Source of the DNA: Candidatus Mcinerneyibacterium aminivorans
Lineage (GTDB): Bacteria; Macinerneyibacteriota; Macinerneyibacteria; Macinerneyibacteriales; Macinerneyibacteriaceae
Assembly (NCBI GenBank): GCA_008086245.1
Contig: VSIX01000032.1
Location: 1-64,000 of the forward strand
DNA length: 64,000 bases
Direction: 5' to 3'
Below the pieces are notes generated by a model that was not told the origin of the DNA, did not search any database, and saw only the letters and a list, made by a program, of their open reading frames with translations. The number at the start of each line of letters is the position of its first letter. The first letter of the stretch is position 1. This document shows positions 43,945 to 52,654 of this stretch, piece by piece. The translations under genes were made by a program, and so were the position numbers.

Positions 43945-44889
43945 ATGAAAAAGCTATTATTTTATTCTTTGTTTTTTTTTATTTTAATTTCATGTGGAAA
44001 AAACAATTCCGATTCTGTGAAATATGTTTTTCAGGGAGAAGAAGTTATTTCACTTTCAAAAACTGAGATAAATAAGTCCAGGAATTTAATAAACTTTGGT
44101 ATTACTCCATGGCAATCTTTAAAAGAGCATCAAAAAGGCTTTATTCCACTGTTAAAATATTTAAGCGACAAAACAGGAAAAAAATTTGTTTTAAATGTTT
44201 CTAAGGATTATGATTCTTTAAAAGAAGAATTTAAAAAAGAAAATATTGATATAGCAGCTTTTTCCCCCTTTGCCTATGTTGATGCCGTAAATCAAATTCC
44301 TGACAGATTAAAATATATTGCTACAACAAAAAGAAAATTTAATAAAACAATACGTGACCATTATTTGGGATATATCATTGTAAAGAAGGAATCTGATATA
44401 AATAGTGTTTTTGATTTAAAAGGTAAAACTTTTGCTTTTGTAGATAAAATATCAACAAGCGGATATCTCTTTCCAATGCTGCTGTTTAAAAAAATGAATA
44501 TTGACCCTTACAGTTTTTTTGATGAAGTATATTTTCTAGGAAATCATACAAAAGTAATTGAAGCAGTTGCTTCAAATATTGTAGATGCTGGAGCAACATG
44601 GGATGGAAGTTATTACCTTGGAAGGAAAAAATATGGCGATGTATTCAAAATAATTGAAACAACAGAGCCAATACCCCTGGATGCATGGGCAGCAAGCAGC
44701 AGTCTGCCGGATGATTTCATTATCAGATTGAGGAATATATTAATATCGATCAATCATGAAACTGTCAATTCTGATAATGAAAAAATACTTGATAATGAGT
44801 ATTTTCCGTTTGATGGATTTATAGTAAAAGATTACGATTACTATAAAATAGTCAAAGAAGCTTCTCAATTACTCTCAAGGAACCGGTAA
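43945..44889 (+). CDS. PhnD-like periplasmic binding lipoprotein
   Basis: A 314-residue lipoprotein (lipobox LISC, cysteine 17) of the phosphate/phosphonate-binding PhnD type. NFGITPWQSLKEHQKGFIPL opens the binding fold, DIAAFSPFAYVDA and FAFVDKISTSGYLFP are the ligand-cradling segments, and ATWDGSYYLGRKKYGD lies in the second lobe. No ABC permease or ATPase follows. The gene shares one base with a hybrid histidine kinase gene (TAATG), so it most likely works as the external ligand sensor for that kinase. The ligand is unknown; other small anions or organic compounds are possible. Confidence 0.87.
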   Translation: MKKLLFYSLFFFILISCGKNNSDSVKYVFQGEEVISLSKTEINKSRNLINFGITPWQSLKEHQKGFIPLLKYLSDKTGKKFVLNVSKDYDSLKEEFKKENIDIAAFSPFAYVDAVNQIPDRLKYIATTKRKFNKTIRDHYLGYIIVKKESDINSVFDLKGKTFAFVDKISTSGYLFPMLLFKKMNIDPYSFFDEVYFLGNHTKVIEAVASNIVDAGATWDGSYYLGRKKYGDVFKIIETTEPIPLDAWAASSSLPDDFIIRLRNILISINHETVNSDNEKILDNEYFPFDGFIVKDYDYYKIVKEASQLLSRNR

Positions 44890-47483
44890 TGTTTAATTTA
44901 AATAAAATCATCTCAAAAATGAATTTAAAAAGAAAAATTAGTCTGATTATACTTGCAATATTAATTCCATTAATAGTAACCTTGCTGATTGCAGTTATCA
45001 TCTACAGTAATAGAGTTTTTAAAGTAATTAACAGATCCAACATTAATTTAACAGGTAATGTTTATAACGCTTTAAATCAGTATAAATTACAGACTATAAG
45101 GTATTCAGCAACGATTTCGGAGAATTCCTTAATTCAAAGGGCTGTTTATTATAATGACACAGGTGTTCTGTTAAATTATTTTAAATCATTAATGGTTGAG
45201 TTGAATGTAGGAAATATAATAATCCATAACAAAAATGGAAAAATTATAGCACAGGGATATTATCCCGAGAAATTTAATATAATGGATAAAAGTAAATATT
45301 TTAAAAAAGCAATAGCTGGAAATAGAATATTTGCTATTGATAGAATCAATAATAAATATCTTTTTTTTACTACTTCACCTATTTATCATTCAACAGATAA
45401 AAATCTTGCTGTAGGAACTATAACTGTGGAGTATGAGATTAATAACGAATTTATGTTAAAAATTAAAAATCTTGCCGGAACACACCTTATTTTTATGGAT
45501 GAAAAGGATGTTGTTACAAGTTCTTTTGGAGAAATAAAAAGAGAAAACTTATTGAAAAATTTTAAAAAGTTGAGATTGGGTAATATAAAATATGATTTAA
45601 TAGAAATACCCGTAAAAGCCGATCAACAGACAAGATATTTAATATATGCAGCAATTGATAATTCCATTATTAAAAATTCCCTTACCAACTTTATATTATT
45701 TTTATTATTTATTTTTGTAGCTGCTATGGCGCTTGGAATTACCCTTGCATTGAAAATTGCTAATAATATAAATAACTCAAAAAATAAGATACTGGCTTTT
45801 ACCGAAGAAATTTCAAAAAATAACTATAATACCAGAGTAGAGATTGATACCGAGGATGAGTTTAAGATGCTGGCATCTACATTTAATAAAATGGCTGATA
45901 ATATAAAAAACAATTTTGGCCGGATAGAAAAACAGAGAGATGAAATAAGATTATTTAAAAATTATCTTTCAGGGATAATAGATTCAATGCCTTCCCTGCT
46001 AATTTCAATTAATAAAAAAGGTGAAATTAAAAGATGGAATAAAGCTGTAACTTCCTATACAGGTATAAAATCCGAAAAAGTGAAGGGGGCAAAAATTGGC
46101 AGTATTATTCCTATGTTTAAAAGATATTTGAAGTATATTGATGATGTTATTGAAAATAATAAAACATTTTCTTTTTCCAGAGAAAGGTTTGGAAATGAAG
46201 AGATTAAATATTTTGATATAAATTTATTTCCGGTAAAAAATGAATCTTACTGCGAAATGTTAATTAGAGCCGATGATGTGACAGAAATGCATAATAAAGA
46301 TATGGAACTTAAGCAGATTCAAAAAATGGAAACGGTTGGAAATTTAGCCAGCGGATTTGCCCATGATTTAAATAATATTCTTGGAGGTATTGTCGGCATA
46401 TTATCTATACTGGAATATAAAATAGAAAATGAAAAGAATATTTCCCGGGACGAGTTAGGGGATAGAGTAAAATCCATGATAAATATATCCCGCAGGGCAG
46501 AAGATCTTATTAATAAATTACTGACACTGGCCAGGAAAAAGGAAATGAAATTTCTACCTGTTGATATAAATGAAATAATTGAAAATGTTGTTGGAATATG
46601 CACTAATTCATTCAATAAAAAAATAAATATTGAACAAAAACTTTCAAAGAATCGGATTTTGATAAATGCTGATAGTACACAAATAGAGCAGGCTATTTTG
46701 AATATTTGTATAAATAGTGAACATGCCATGACCATAATGAAAGGCAATGAAGATGATTATGGGGGTACCTTAAGTATAGAAGTTGAGTTAATAGAATCGG
46801 ATAAATACTTTGTTAAATATCATCCAAAAGCCGAAGTGGATTCACATTACTGTATTGTTTCAGTTTCTGATAATGGTGTTGGGATGGATGCAGAAACTCA
46901 AAATAAAATATTTGAGCCTTTCTTTACCAGTAAAGAGAAGATGGGAGGTACAGGTCTGGGGCTGACTATGGTATATAATATAATCTCCCAGCATAATGGA
47001 TTTATTGAAATTTATTCGGAAATTGATGAAGGAACTTCTTTTAATGTTTATTTACCCGTTATGGAAAAACCTTTTGATAAGAGTAAAATTGAAAAGGAAA
47101 GTATTGTAATGGGGGAAGGTACGGTGCTTGTTGTGGATGATGAGAGTATTATGAGAGAAGTAGCTGGTTCAATATTAAAGGAATGTAATTATAATGTTAT
47201 AAAGGCGAAAGATGGAAAGGAATGCTTAGATATTTATAGAGCAAATAAAGAAAGAATCAATTGTATTCTTCTCGATTATGGAATGCCGATAATGACCGGA
47301 AAAGAGGTTTTTCAAAAACTGAAAGAAATTGATAAAGATGTAAAAGTTATTCTTACTTCGGGGTCCAGAAAAGAGGATAAAATGAACAGTTTGGGAGAAA
47401 ATTACAAGATAAAATTTCTTAAAAAACCCTTTACACTTAGAAAGCTATCCAAAATTGTAGCTGAAATTTTAGAGATAGTTTAA
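44889..47483 (+). CDS. Hybrid sensor histidine kinase
   Basis: An 864-residue membrane kinase. Order: membrane helix (17-41), extracellular sensor of about 220 residues (Cache-like in size), second helix (about 263-288), HAMP, PAS (~355-470), HisKA with H492 in GFAHDLNNIL, HATPase with DNGVGMD, FEPFFTSK and GTGLGLTMVYN, and a C-terminal receiver with D796 in LLDYGMP and lysine in KKPF. The receiver suggests a phosphorelay to another protein; no separate output regulator is in the window. It is fused by one overlapping base to the PhnD-like lipoprotein gene. Confidence 0.94.
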   Translation: MFNLNKIISKMNLKRKISLIILAILIPLIVTLLIAVIIYSNRVFKVINRSNINLTGNVYNALNQYKLQTIRYSATISENSLIQRAVYYNDTGVLLNYFKSLMVELNVGNIIIHNKNGKIIAQGYYPEKFNIMDKSKYFKKAIAGNRIFAIDRINNKYLFFTTSPIYHSTDKNLAVGTITVEYEINNEFMLKIKNLAGTHLIFMDEKDVVTSSFGEIKRENLLKNFKKLRLGNIKYDLIEIPVKADQQTRYLIYAAIDNSIIKNSLTNFILFLLFIFVAAMALGITLALKIANNINNSKNKILAFTEEISKNNYNTRVEIDTEDEFKMLASTFNKMADNIKNNFGRIEKQRDEIRLFKNYLSGIIDSMPSLLISINKKGEIKRWNKAVTSYTGIKSEKVKGAKIGSIIPMFKRYLKYIDDVIENNKTFSFSRERFGNEEIKYFDINLFPVKNESYCEMLIRADDVTEMHNKDMELKQIQKMETVGNLASGFAHDLNNILGGIVGILSILEYKIENEKNISRDELGDRVKSMINISRRAEDLINKLLTLARKKEMKFLPVDINEIIENVVGICTNSFNKKINIEQKLSKNRILINADSTQIEQAILNICINSEHAMTIMKGNEDDYGGTLSIEVELIESDKYFVKYHPKAEVDSHYCIVSVSDNGVGMDAETQNKIFEPFFTSKEKMGGTGLGLTMVYNIISQHNGFIEIYSEIDEGTSFNVYLPVMEKPFDKSKIEKESIVMGEGTVLVVDDESIMREVAGSILKECNYNVIKAKDGKECLDIYRANKERINCILLDYGMPIMTGKEVFQKLKEIDKDVKVILTSGSRKEDKMNSLGENYKIKFLKKPFTLRKLSKIVAEILEIV

Positions 47484-47778
47484 AGACTGCTTAAGGAAGT
47501 TTTATAATTTATCTTATTTTAACTCTTATCTAAAAGCATTTATAAATAATATTCATGTTTTCCTGAACTATCAGTCAAATAATATCTACTATAATCTATA
47601 TAAAAAGTTAGAAGATTTTGATTTATTAGTTGCTGGTTTTATAAACTGCTAAATATGTTAGGAATTTTTAAGAAAATATTTGAGATAATTAAAAATTTCT
47701 CTATAATTATTCGGAGTGAAAATGTTCGTATAAAGAAATATAATTTAAATTTAAAACCAATAATACGGGGTGAGTTAA

Positions 47779-49211
47779 ATGAAAAAATTATCAGTTATTA
47801 TTTTTTTTGTGTTAATTTTGACGGTTAGTTTGGCTGCAGCTGATAAAAGTATCTCTAAAGAGATGCTTGAAGATATTACGAAGTATAAAGCTACAGGAAA
47901 GGACAAACTGATTCAGGATACTTTTTTTGAAAATTCAGTTTGGACCATGGCAATCAATCCTGATATTTTTAGAAAGCACAATGATAGGTTCTCCCATGAG
48001 ATAAAATCCGGAAATATAACAAATCAGGAATATACCGGTAGATGCTGGATATTTGGTGCTTTAAATTCTATTAGACCTTTTGTTATTGAGAAAACCGGGA
48101 AGAAAGATTTTGAGTTTTCTCAAAATATATCTATTTTTACAGCAAACTGGAAAAGGCAAATTATTTTTTTGAAAAGGTAATAGATTTTATAGACTATGGA
48201 ATAAGGAGCTATCAGTTTCAGGAACTGATTGATGAACCAATTGAAGATGGGGGATACTACAGCTGGGTTAGGGGTATAATTAAAAAATATGGAATTGTTC
48301 CGGACAGCCAGATGATTGATACAAAGAGTACCGAAAATTCCCGTGGGATGAATAAAATATTAAACAGATATGTTTTAATTTCTGCATCTAAAATGATCGA
48401 TAAATATGAAGAAACAAAAGATAAGGAAGATATGAGAGAGATGAAAACGGAGTTTTTAAAAGGAGTTTATAAAATTCTTGTCCTTCATCTTGGAACTCCA
48501 CCTGAGGAGTTTACTTTTGCATATAAGGAAAAAGATAAATCCAAAAAGAAAGATGAAGGCAGCAAAAATAAGGATTCTGAGGGTAATAAGGATAAAACTG
48601 AATGGGTTGAAGAAAAGCATACCCCTTATTCCTTTGCAGAAAAATATGTTTATGAGGACCTGGATAAAATTGTCACCGTAACATATATTCCTTCGAGAAA
48701 AATGAACCAGCCGTACAAATTAGTGGGAACAGATCTTGTAAAAGACGAGATGGGAAATATTATTAGATATAATATGAATTTGAATGAAATAAAAAAGATG
48801 ATGAAAAAATCAATTAAGGATGATCTACCCGTAGCTTTTGCTGCAAATGCTAATTTTGATATGCATAATGATACTGGAGTAATGCATCCTGAAGTTTACA
48901 ATTATGAAAAAATATATGATTTGGACCTTAAGAGAAGTAAAACAGCAGAAGGATTGATGGGTCTTATCTTTTCGAATCACCTAATGACTGTACTGGGGTT
49001 GGATGAGAAAAATGAAGAAGTTATAAAATGGAAAGTTGAAAACTCCTGGGGAGAGGATGCAGGAGATAACGGTATTTATTATATGTATGATGGCTGGATA
49101 GATAAATATGTTGAAGAAGTATATATACATAGAAAATATCTATCCAAAAAACATTTAAAAAATTTAAAGAAAACACCAATTGAAGTTGATTATTACGAAA
49201 CTCCTTATTAA
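47779..49211 (+). pseudogene. pepC: Secreted C1 aminopeptidase (PepC), frameshifted
   Basis: A bleomycin-hydrolase-type cysteine aminopeptidase with an N-terminal signal peptide (residues 1-20). The first frame runs to the stop at 48180 and has the catalytic cysteine in NQEYTGRCWIFGALNS. The second frame continues from about 48150 to 49211 and carries DGGYYSWVRGIIKKYGIVP, the catalytic histidine in NHLMTVLGLD and the asparagine in KVENSWGED. One extra A in the run at 48151-48154 would join them to read WKKANYFFEKVIDF, exactly the family pattern, and would give 477 residues. So a single-base deletion or a sequencing error is likely. A lysine-rich insert lies near 48540-48600. A strong terminator follows. 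Confidence 0.85.
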
Positions 49212-49232
49212 AATATTGAGTTTGAAAAATTA

Positions 49233-49261
49233 GGGCGTCAAAATCCTGTATTTTGACGTCC
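49233..49261 (+). terminator. Intrinsic terminator after pepC
   Basis: GGGCGTCAAAAT, a five-base loop, then ATTTTGACGTCC (12-bp stem with one G-T pair), followed by TCTTTTTAT. Confidence 0.82.
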
Positions 49262-49434
49262 TCTTTTTATATTAAAATTTTTGATTTCCTCTTTAATCAA
49301 AACAAAAAGCATATACCGGGCAACAGAATTCAGAAAACAGATATTAAAACATACTTGCTAAAAAAAAATATTAGGATAAAATAAAATTATTGGAATATTA
49401 ATATTCTTAACAATTAAATTAGGAGATTATAAAT

Positions 49435-49911
49435 ATGAGCCTTTTAATTATCTATTCAACCAAATATGGCTGTACCGAAAAAGTTGCTAACAGGCTGGCT
49501 AATTACTACCGGAAGAAATATCATCTCATAAATATTAAAAAACAAAACTTCAATCCAGATATTTTAAATGAATTTAATTCAATCGCAATTGGCGGATCAA
49601 TTTATGCGGGTAAAATTCAAAAAGAAATAAGTAAATTTTGTGAAGATTATAAAGATTTGTTGCTCAAGAAAAAAATAGGTTTATTTATTTGCTGCGGTTC
49701 TGAGGCTGAAATTGATAAATATTTTGAAAAATCTTTTATTAGTGAAGTTTTGGAGCATGCTGTAGATAAAGCATATATGGGATATGAATACAATTTTGAT
49801 AAAATGAATTTTCTGGAAAAAATGCTAGTTAAATCAATAGCCAAAATTAAGGAAAATAAATCCCTGATTAAGGAAGAAAATATTAAAAATTTAGCAAATA
49901 AATTGAACTAA
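49435..49911 (+). CDS. Flavodoxin-domain protein, HemG-like
   Basis: A 158-residue flavodoxin-fold protein. The FMN phosphate loop is IYSTKYGCTEKVA at the N-terminus. GGSIYAGKIQKEI and GLFICCGSE follow, in the order seen in menaquinone-dependent protoporphyrinogen oxidase (HemG/Flavodoxin_5) rather than in electron-carrier flavodoxins. No heme gene is nearby, so I do not assign hemG. AGGAGATTATAAAT precedes the ATG. Confidence 0.83.
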   Translation: MSLLIIYSTKYGCTEKVANRLANYYRKKYHLINIKKQNFNPDILNEFNSIAIGGSIYAGKIQKEISKFCEDYKDLLLKKKIGLFICCGSEAEIDKYFEKSFISEVLEHAVDKAYMGYEYNFDKMNFLEKMLVKSIAKIKENKSLIKEENIKNLANKLN

Positions 49912-50024
49912 AAAAATGCATCGATTGCGAATTAATTTGTAGCTCCTAAAGCTGTAAGAAGAAAAAAAATTTTGATAACAGAAGAAACTTATCTTTCTAA
50001 GTAGCTAATATTGTGAGGGCAATC

Positions 50025-50849
50025 ATGATAAAAAATATACTTTTAATTTTATTCATAATTCTTTTTTTATTTATGATAATTAGATTTTTTTTTAAATATA
50101 AGTTTAATAAATATTTTTATACCAAAGTAGAAAAACTGTTTGAATTGTCTGAGGATATATCAAATCAAAAAGTTAATTTTGAGAATCTAAAAAGTCTACC
50201 CGGGCCTGTACGAAAATATTTTAGATATTCTCTAACAGATGGTATCCATTATATTAGTTCTGTAAGAATGAAGCATGAAGGTGAGTTTAAAATGGGAAAA
50301 GATAAGGGATGGGTTCCTATAAAGGGAAGGCAGTATTACACATCTGAACCCCCAGGATTTGTCTGGAAGGGGGATATTCGTTTTGCTTCTGCGATAGATA
50401 GTTACATTGATGGAGAGGGCAGATTAATGGCAAAGGCCTTTTCTATCTTCAAAGTAATTGATTTAAAATCAGATAAGATGAATGAAGCCGAGTTCATGAG
50501 ATGGTTAACGGAAGCTGTTTTGTTTCCCACTGCTTTATTACCCTCCAGAAACATTAAGTGGGAATATATTGATCAAAGTTCGGCAAAGTTAATTTATAAG
50601 AATAATGGTAATGCCCCTGAATGCAAGGTGTTTTTCAATGATAAAAACCAAATTACAGAATTCAAAAGCAAAAGATATGATGGAGAAAAAATTAAGACAT
50701 GGGGTGGAATTGTATCAAATTACAAAAGGATTAACAATATGATGATCCCCACACAAATAGAAGCTTACTGGGAAAAAAATGATAAAAAAAGTAGATATGC
50801 AAAATTTTCAATTACAGAAATTGATTATAACACAACAAAACTCTTTTAA
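50025..50849 (+). CDS. DUF6544 family protein
   Basis: About 274 residues with an N-terminal membrane anchor (residues 4-24). LPGPVRKYFRYSLTDG, then MKHEGEFK, PIKGRQYYTSEPPGFVWKGD and DSYIDGEGRLMAK follow the DUF6544 pattern, a family of unknown function whose lipid-binding character is only suspected. The longer frame from GTG 50013 contains GAGGG, the probable ribosome site of ATG 50025. It lies upstream of the ABC exporter but with a separate promoter between them. Confidence 0.8.
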   Translation: MIKNILLILFIILFLFMIIRFFFKYKFNKYFYTKVEKLFELSEDISNQKVNFENLKSLPGPVRKYFRYSLTDGIHYISSVRMKHEGEFKMGKDKGWVPIKGRQYYTSEPPGFVWKGDIRFASAIDSYIDGEGRLMAKAFSIFKVIDLKSDKMNEAEFMRWLTEAVLFPTALLPSRNIKWEYIDQSSAKLIYKNNGNAPECKVFFNDKNQITEFKSKRYDGEKIKTWGGIVSNYKRINNMMIPTQIEAYWEKNDKKSRYAKFSITEIDYNTTKLF

Positions 50850-50892
50850 ATGAAAAAAGTAGAAAAATATTTCAAATATAAAAATTAATCCC

Positions 50893-50920
50893 TTGACATA
50901 TTTCGCGATACGAATATAAT
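50893..50920 (+). promoter_or_regulatory. Consensus promoter with embedded palindrome
   Basis: TTGACA (50893-50898), a 16-base spacer and TATAAT (50915-50920), both perfect. The spacer holds ATTTCG-CGATA-CGAAT, an inverted repeat of the kind bound by MarR- or PadR-like repressors. The ABC-transporter ATG is at 50929, only 8 bases after the -10 box, so the transcript would be leaderless or nearly so. No ribosome-binding site is visible before that ATG. Confidence 0.72.
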
Positions 50921-50928
50921 TATCCGGC

Positions 50929-52653
50929 ATGATAAAATATCTGTTTAAAAATTATATTTCTCCATTTAAATGGCGTTTTGCTCTGGGATTCATTTTGCTT
51001 ATACTGGGGTCATTTCTTAATGTTCTGCTTCCCAAGATATTAATGGAAGCAATTGATAGGGGAGTGGATGTATCGGATGAGAATCAGCTTATTCATTTTG
51101 GATTAGTTTATCTAACAGCATTTTTGTTTTATATTTTTTCTCTTTATTTTATGGCTATAGTGCTTGAAAATTTGGGACAGGATATATTAATTAAATTGAA
51201 AACCACTTCCTTTTATAAAGTTTTAAACTGGGATTATCATCAGTTTACCAAATATTCCGCAGGCAATCTTGTTTCCAGAATAGAAAGGGATGCAGAAAAG
51301 GTAAGGTTTTTCTTTACATATGCTCTTGTTGCTATTGTTCAGAGCTTTCTTATGTTTCTGGGAATGATTTTCCTAATGGGCAGTGAAAATAAGTTGCTTA
51401 CTCTGATAGTTATTGCACCATTACCTCTGGTTGTGTTTCTGCTTTATCTTTTACAGAAATTTGTATATCCAAAATTTAAAAAAGTTAGAAAAATTATGGC
51501 AGAAATTATGTCCAAAACAACTGAGTATCTACGAGGTCTTGATGTCTTAAAGGTGTTTAATAGGGAAAAGTTATATTTTGATAAATATGACAGTGATAAT
51601 GAAAATAAATTTAAACTGGAACGCAATATTGAAATTGTATGGATTGTTTTTTTTAATTTTATAATGCTTTTAACCAACCTGGTTATAGCAATAATTTTTA
51701 AAGTAGGGGCACCAATGATTGTAAAGGGTATTCTTACCTACGGGGCTATAGTTATGTTTATAGAGTATGTTAGACAGTTCTTTTTTCCCTTAATTCAAAT
51801 ATCAGAGCAAATATCTCAAATTCAAAGGGCAATTGCTTCGTTTTCAAGAATATATAAGATGCATTCTAAGGAATCAAAAATAAAAAGTGGCAATGAAGAG
51901 ATAGAAAAAATCCTAAATTCAATTGAGTTTGAAAATGTAAATTTTTCCTACAAGGTAGATGAGCCAGTATTGAAGAATATAAGTTTTAAAATTCCAAAAG
52001 GAGAAAAGTGGGCTATAGTTGGTGAAACCGGTTCTGGTAAAAGCACTTTAATTAAACTTTTGTTGAGATTTTATGATGTAGATAAAGGAAGAGTTTTAAT
52101 AGATGGTACTAACATTCGGGATATAAAGATTAAGTCGTTAAGAAAGGATATATCCCTAATTGAACAGGATTTTTATCTTTTTCCTGCAACAGTAATCGAT
52201 AATATAAGGTTGTTTGATAATTCAATTACCAAAAATTATATTAAAAAAATCTGTAAAGCCATAAAGATAGATGGTTTTATTGAAAATCTACCCAGGGGGT
52301 ATGACACTTATTTAAGGGAAGAAGGAAGTAATTTGTCTGTTGGAGAAAAACAGCTTCTTTCTATTGCAAGAGCTATGGTAAAAGAAGCAGACCTTGTTTT
52401 GCTGGATGAAGCAACTTCATCTATTGATCCTCATACTGAAAAAAAGATTGATAAAGCAATGAATATTTTGCTTAAGGATAAAACATCAATAATTATTGCT
52501 CATAGATTAAATACAATCCTTGATGCTGATAAAATAATTGTTCTTCATGAGGGGAAAATATTAGAAATTGGAAATCACAGGGAACTGTATAAAAAAGAGG
52601 GTTATTATTATAATCTGTGCCAGAATCAGTTTGTAGAGAAGTTAGAGGATTAA
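50929..52653 (+). CDS. ABC exporter half-transporter A
   Basis: A 574-residue ABC exporter subunit: six membrane helices (residues ~1-310) followed by an ATPase domain. Walker A is GETGSGKST (from G365), signature LSVGEKQ, Walker B LVLLDEATS with catalytic glutamate E494, and the switch histidine in IIAHRLN. It ends two bases before the second subunit and forms a heterodimer with it. Its signature LSVGE departs from LSGGQ, which matches the noncatalytic site expected opposite the partner's altered Walker B. Substrate is a hydrophobic compound, drug or lipid, by family. No ribosome site precedes ATG 50929. Confidence 0.92.
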   Translation: MIKYLFKNYISPFKWRFALGFILLILGSFLNVLLPKILMEAIDRGVDVSDENQLIHFGLVYLTAFLFYIFSLYFMAIVLENLGQDILIKLKTTSFYKVLNWDYHQFTKYSAGNLVSRIERDAEKVRFFFTYALVAIVQSFLMFLGMIFLMGSENKLLTLIVIAPLPLVVFLLYLLQKFVYPKFKKVRKIMAEIMSKTTEYLRGLDVLKVFNREKLYFDKYDSDNENKFKLERNIEIVWIVFFNFIMLLTNLVIAIIFKVGAPMIVKGILTYGAIVMFIEYVRQFFFPLIQISEQISQIQRAIASFSRIYKMHSKESKIKSGNEEIEKILNSIEFENVNFSYKVDEPVLKNISFKIPKGEKWAIVGETGSGKSTLIKLLLRFYDVDKGRVLIDGTNIRDIKIKSLRKDISLIEQDFYLFPATVIDNIRLFDNSITKNYIKKICKAIKIDGFIENLPRGYDTYLREEGSNLSVGEKQLLSIARAMVKEADLVLLDEATSSIDPHTEKKIDKAMNILLKDKTSIIIAHRLNTILDADKIIVLHEGKILEIGNHRELYKKEGYYYNLCQNQFVEKLED

Positions 52654-52654
52654 A

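Noticed and set aside
46319-46747. 142-codon antisense frame inside the kinase gene
   Set aside because: It mirrors the HisKA/HATPase region of the intact kinase and has no start signal; a shadow frame.
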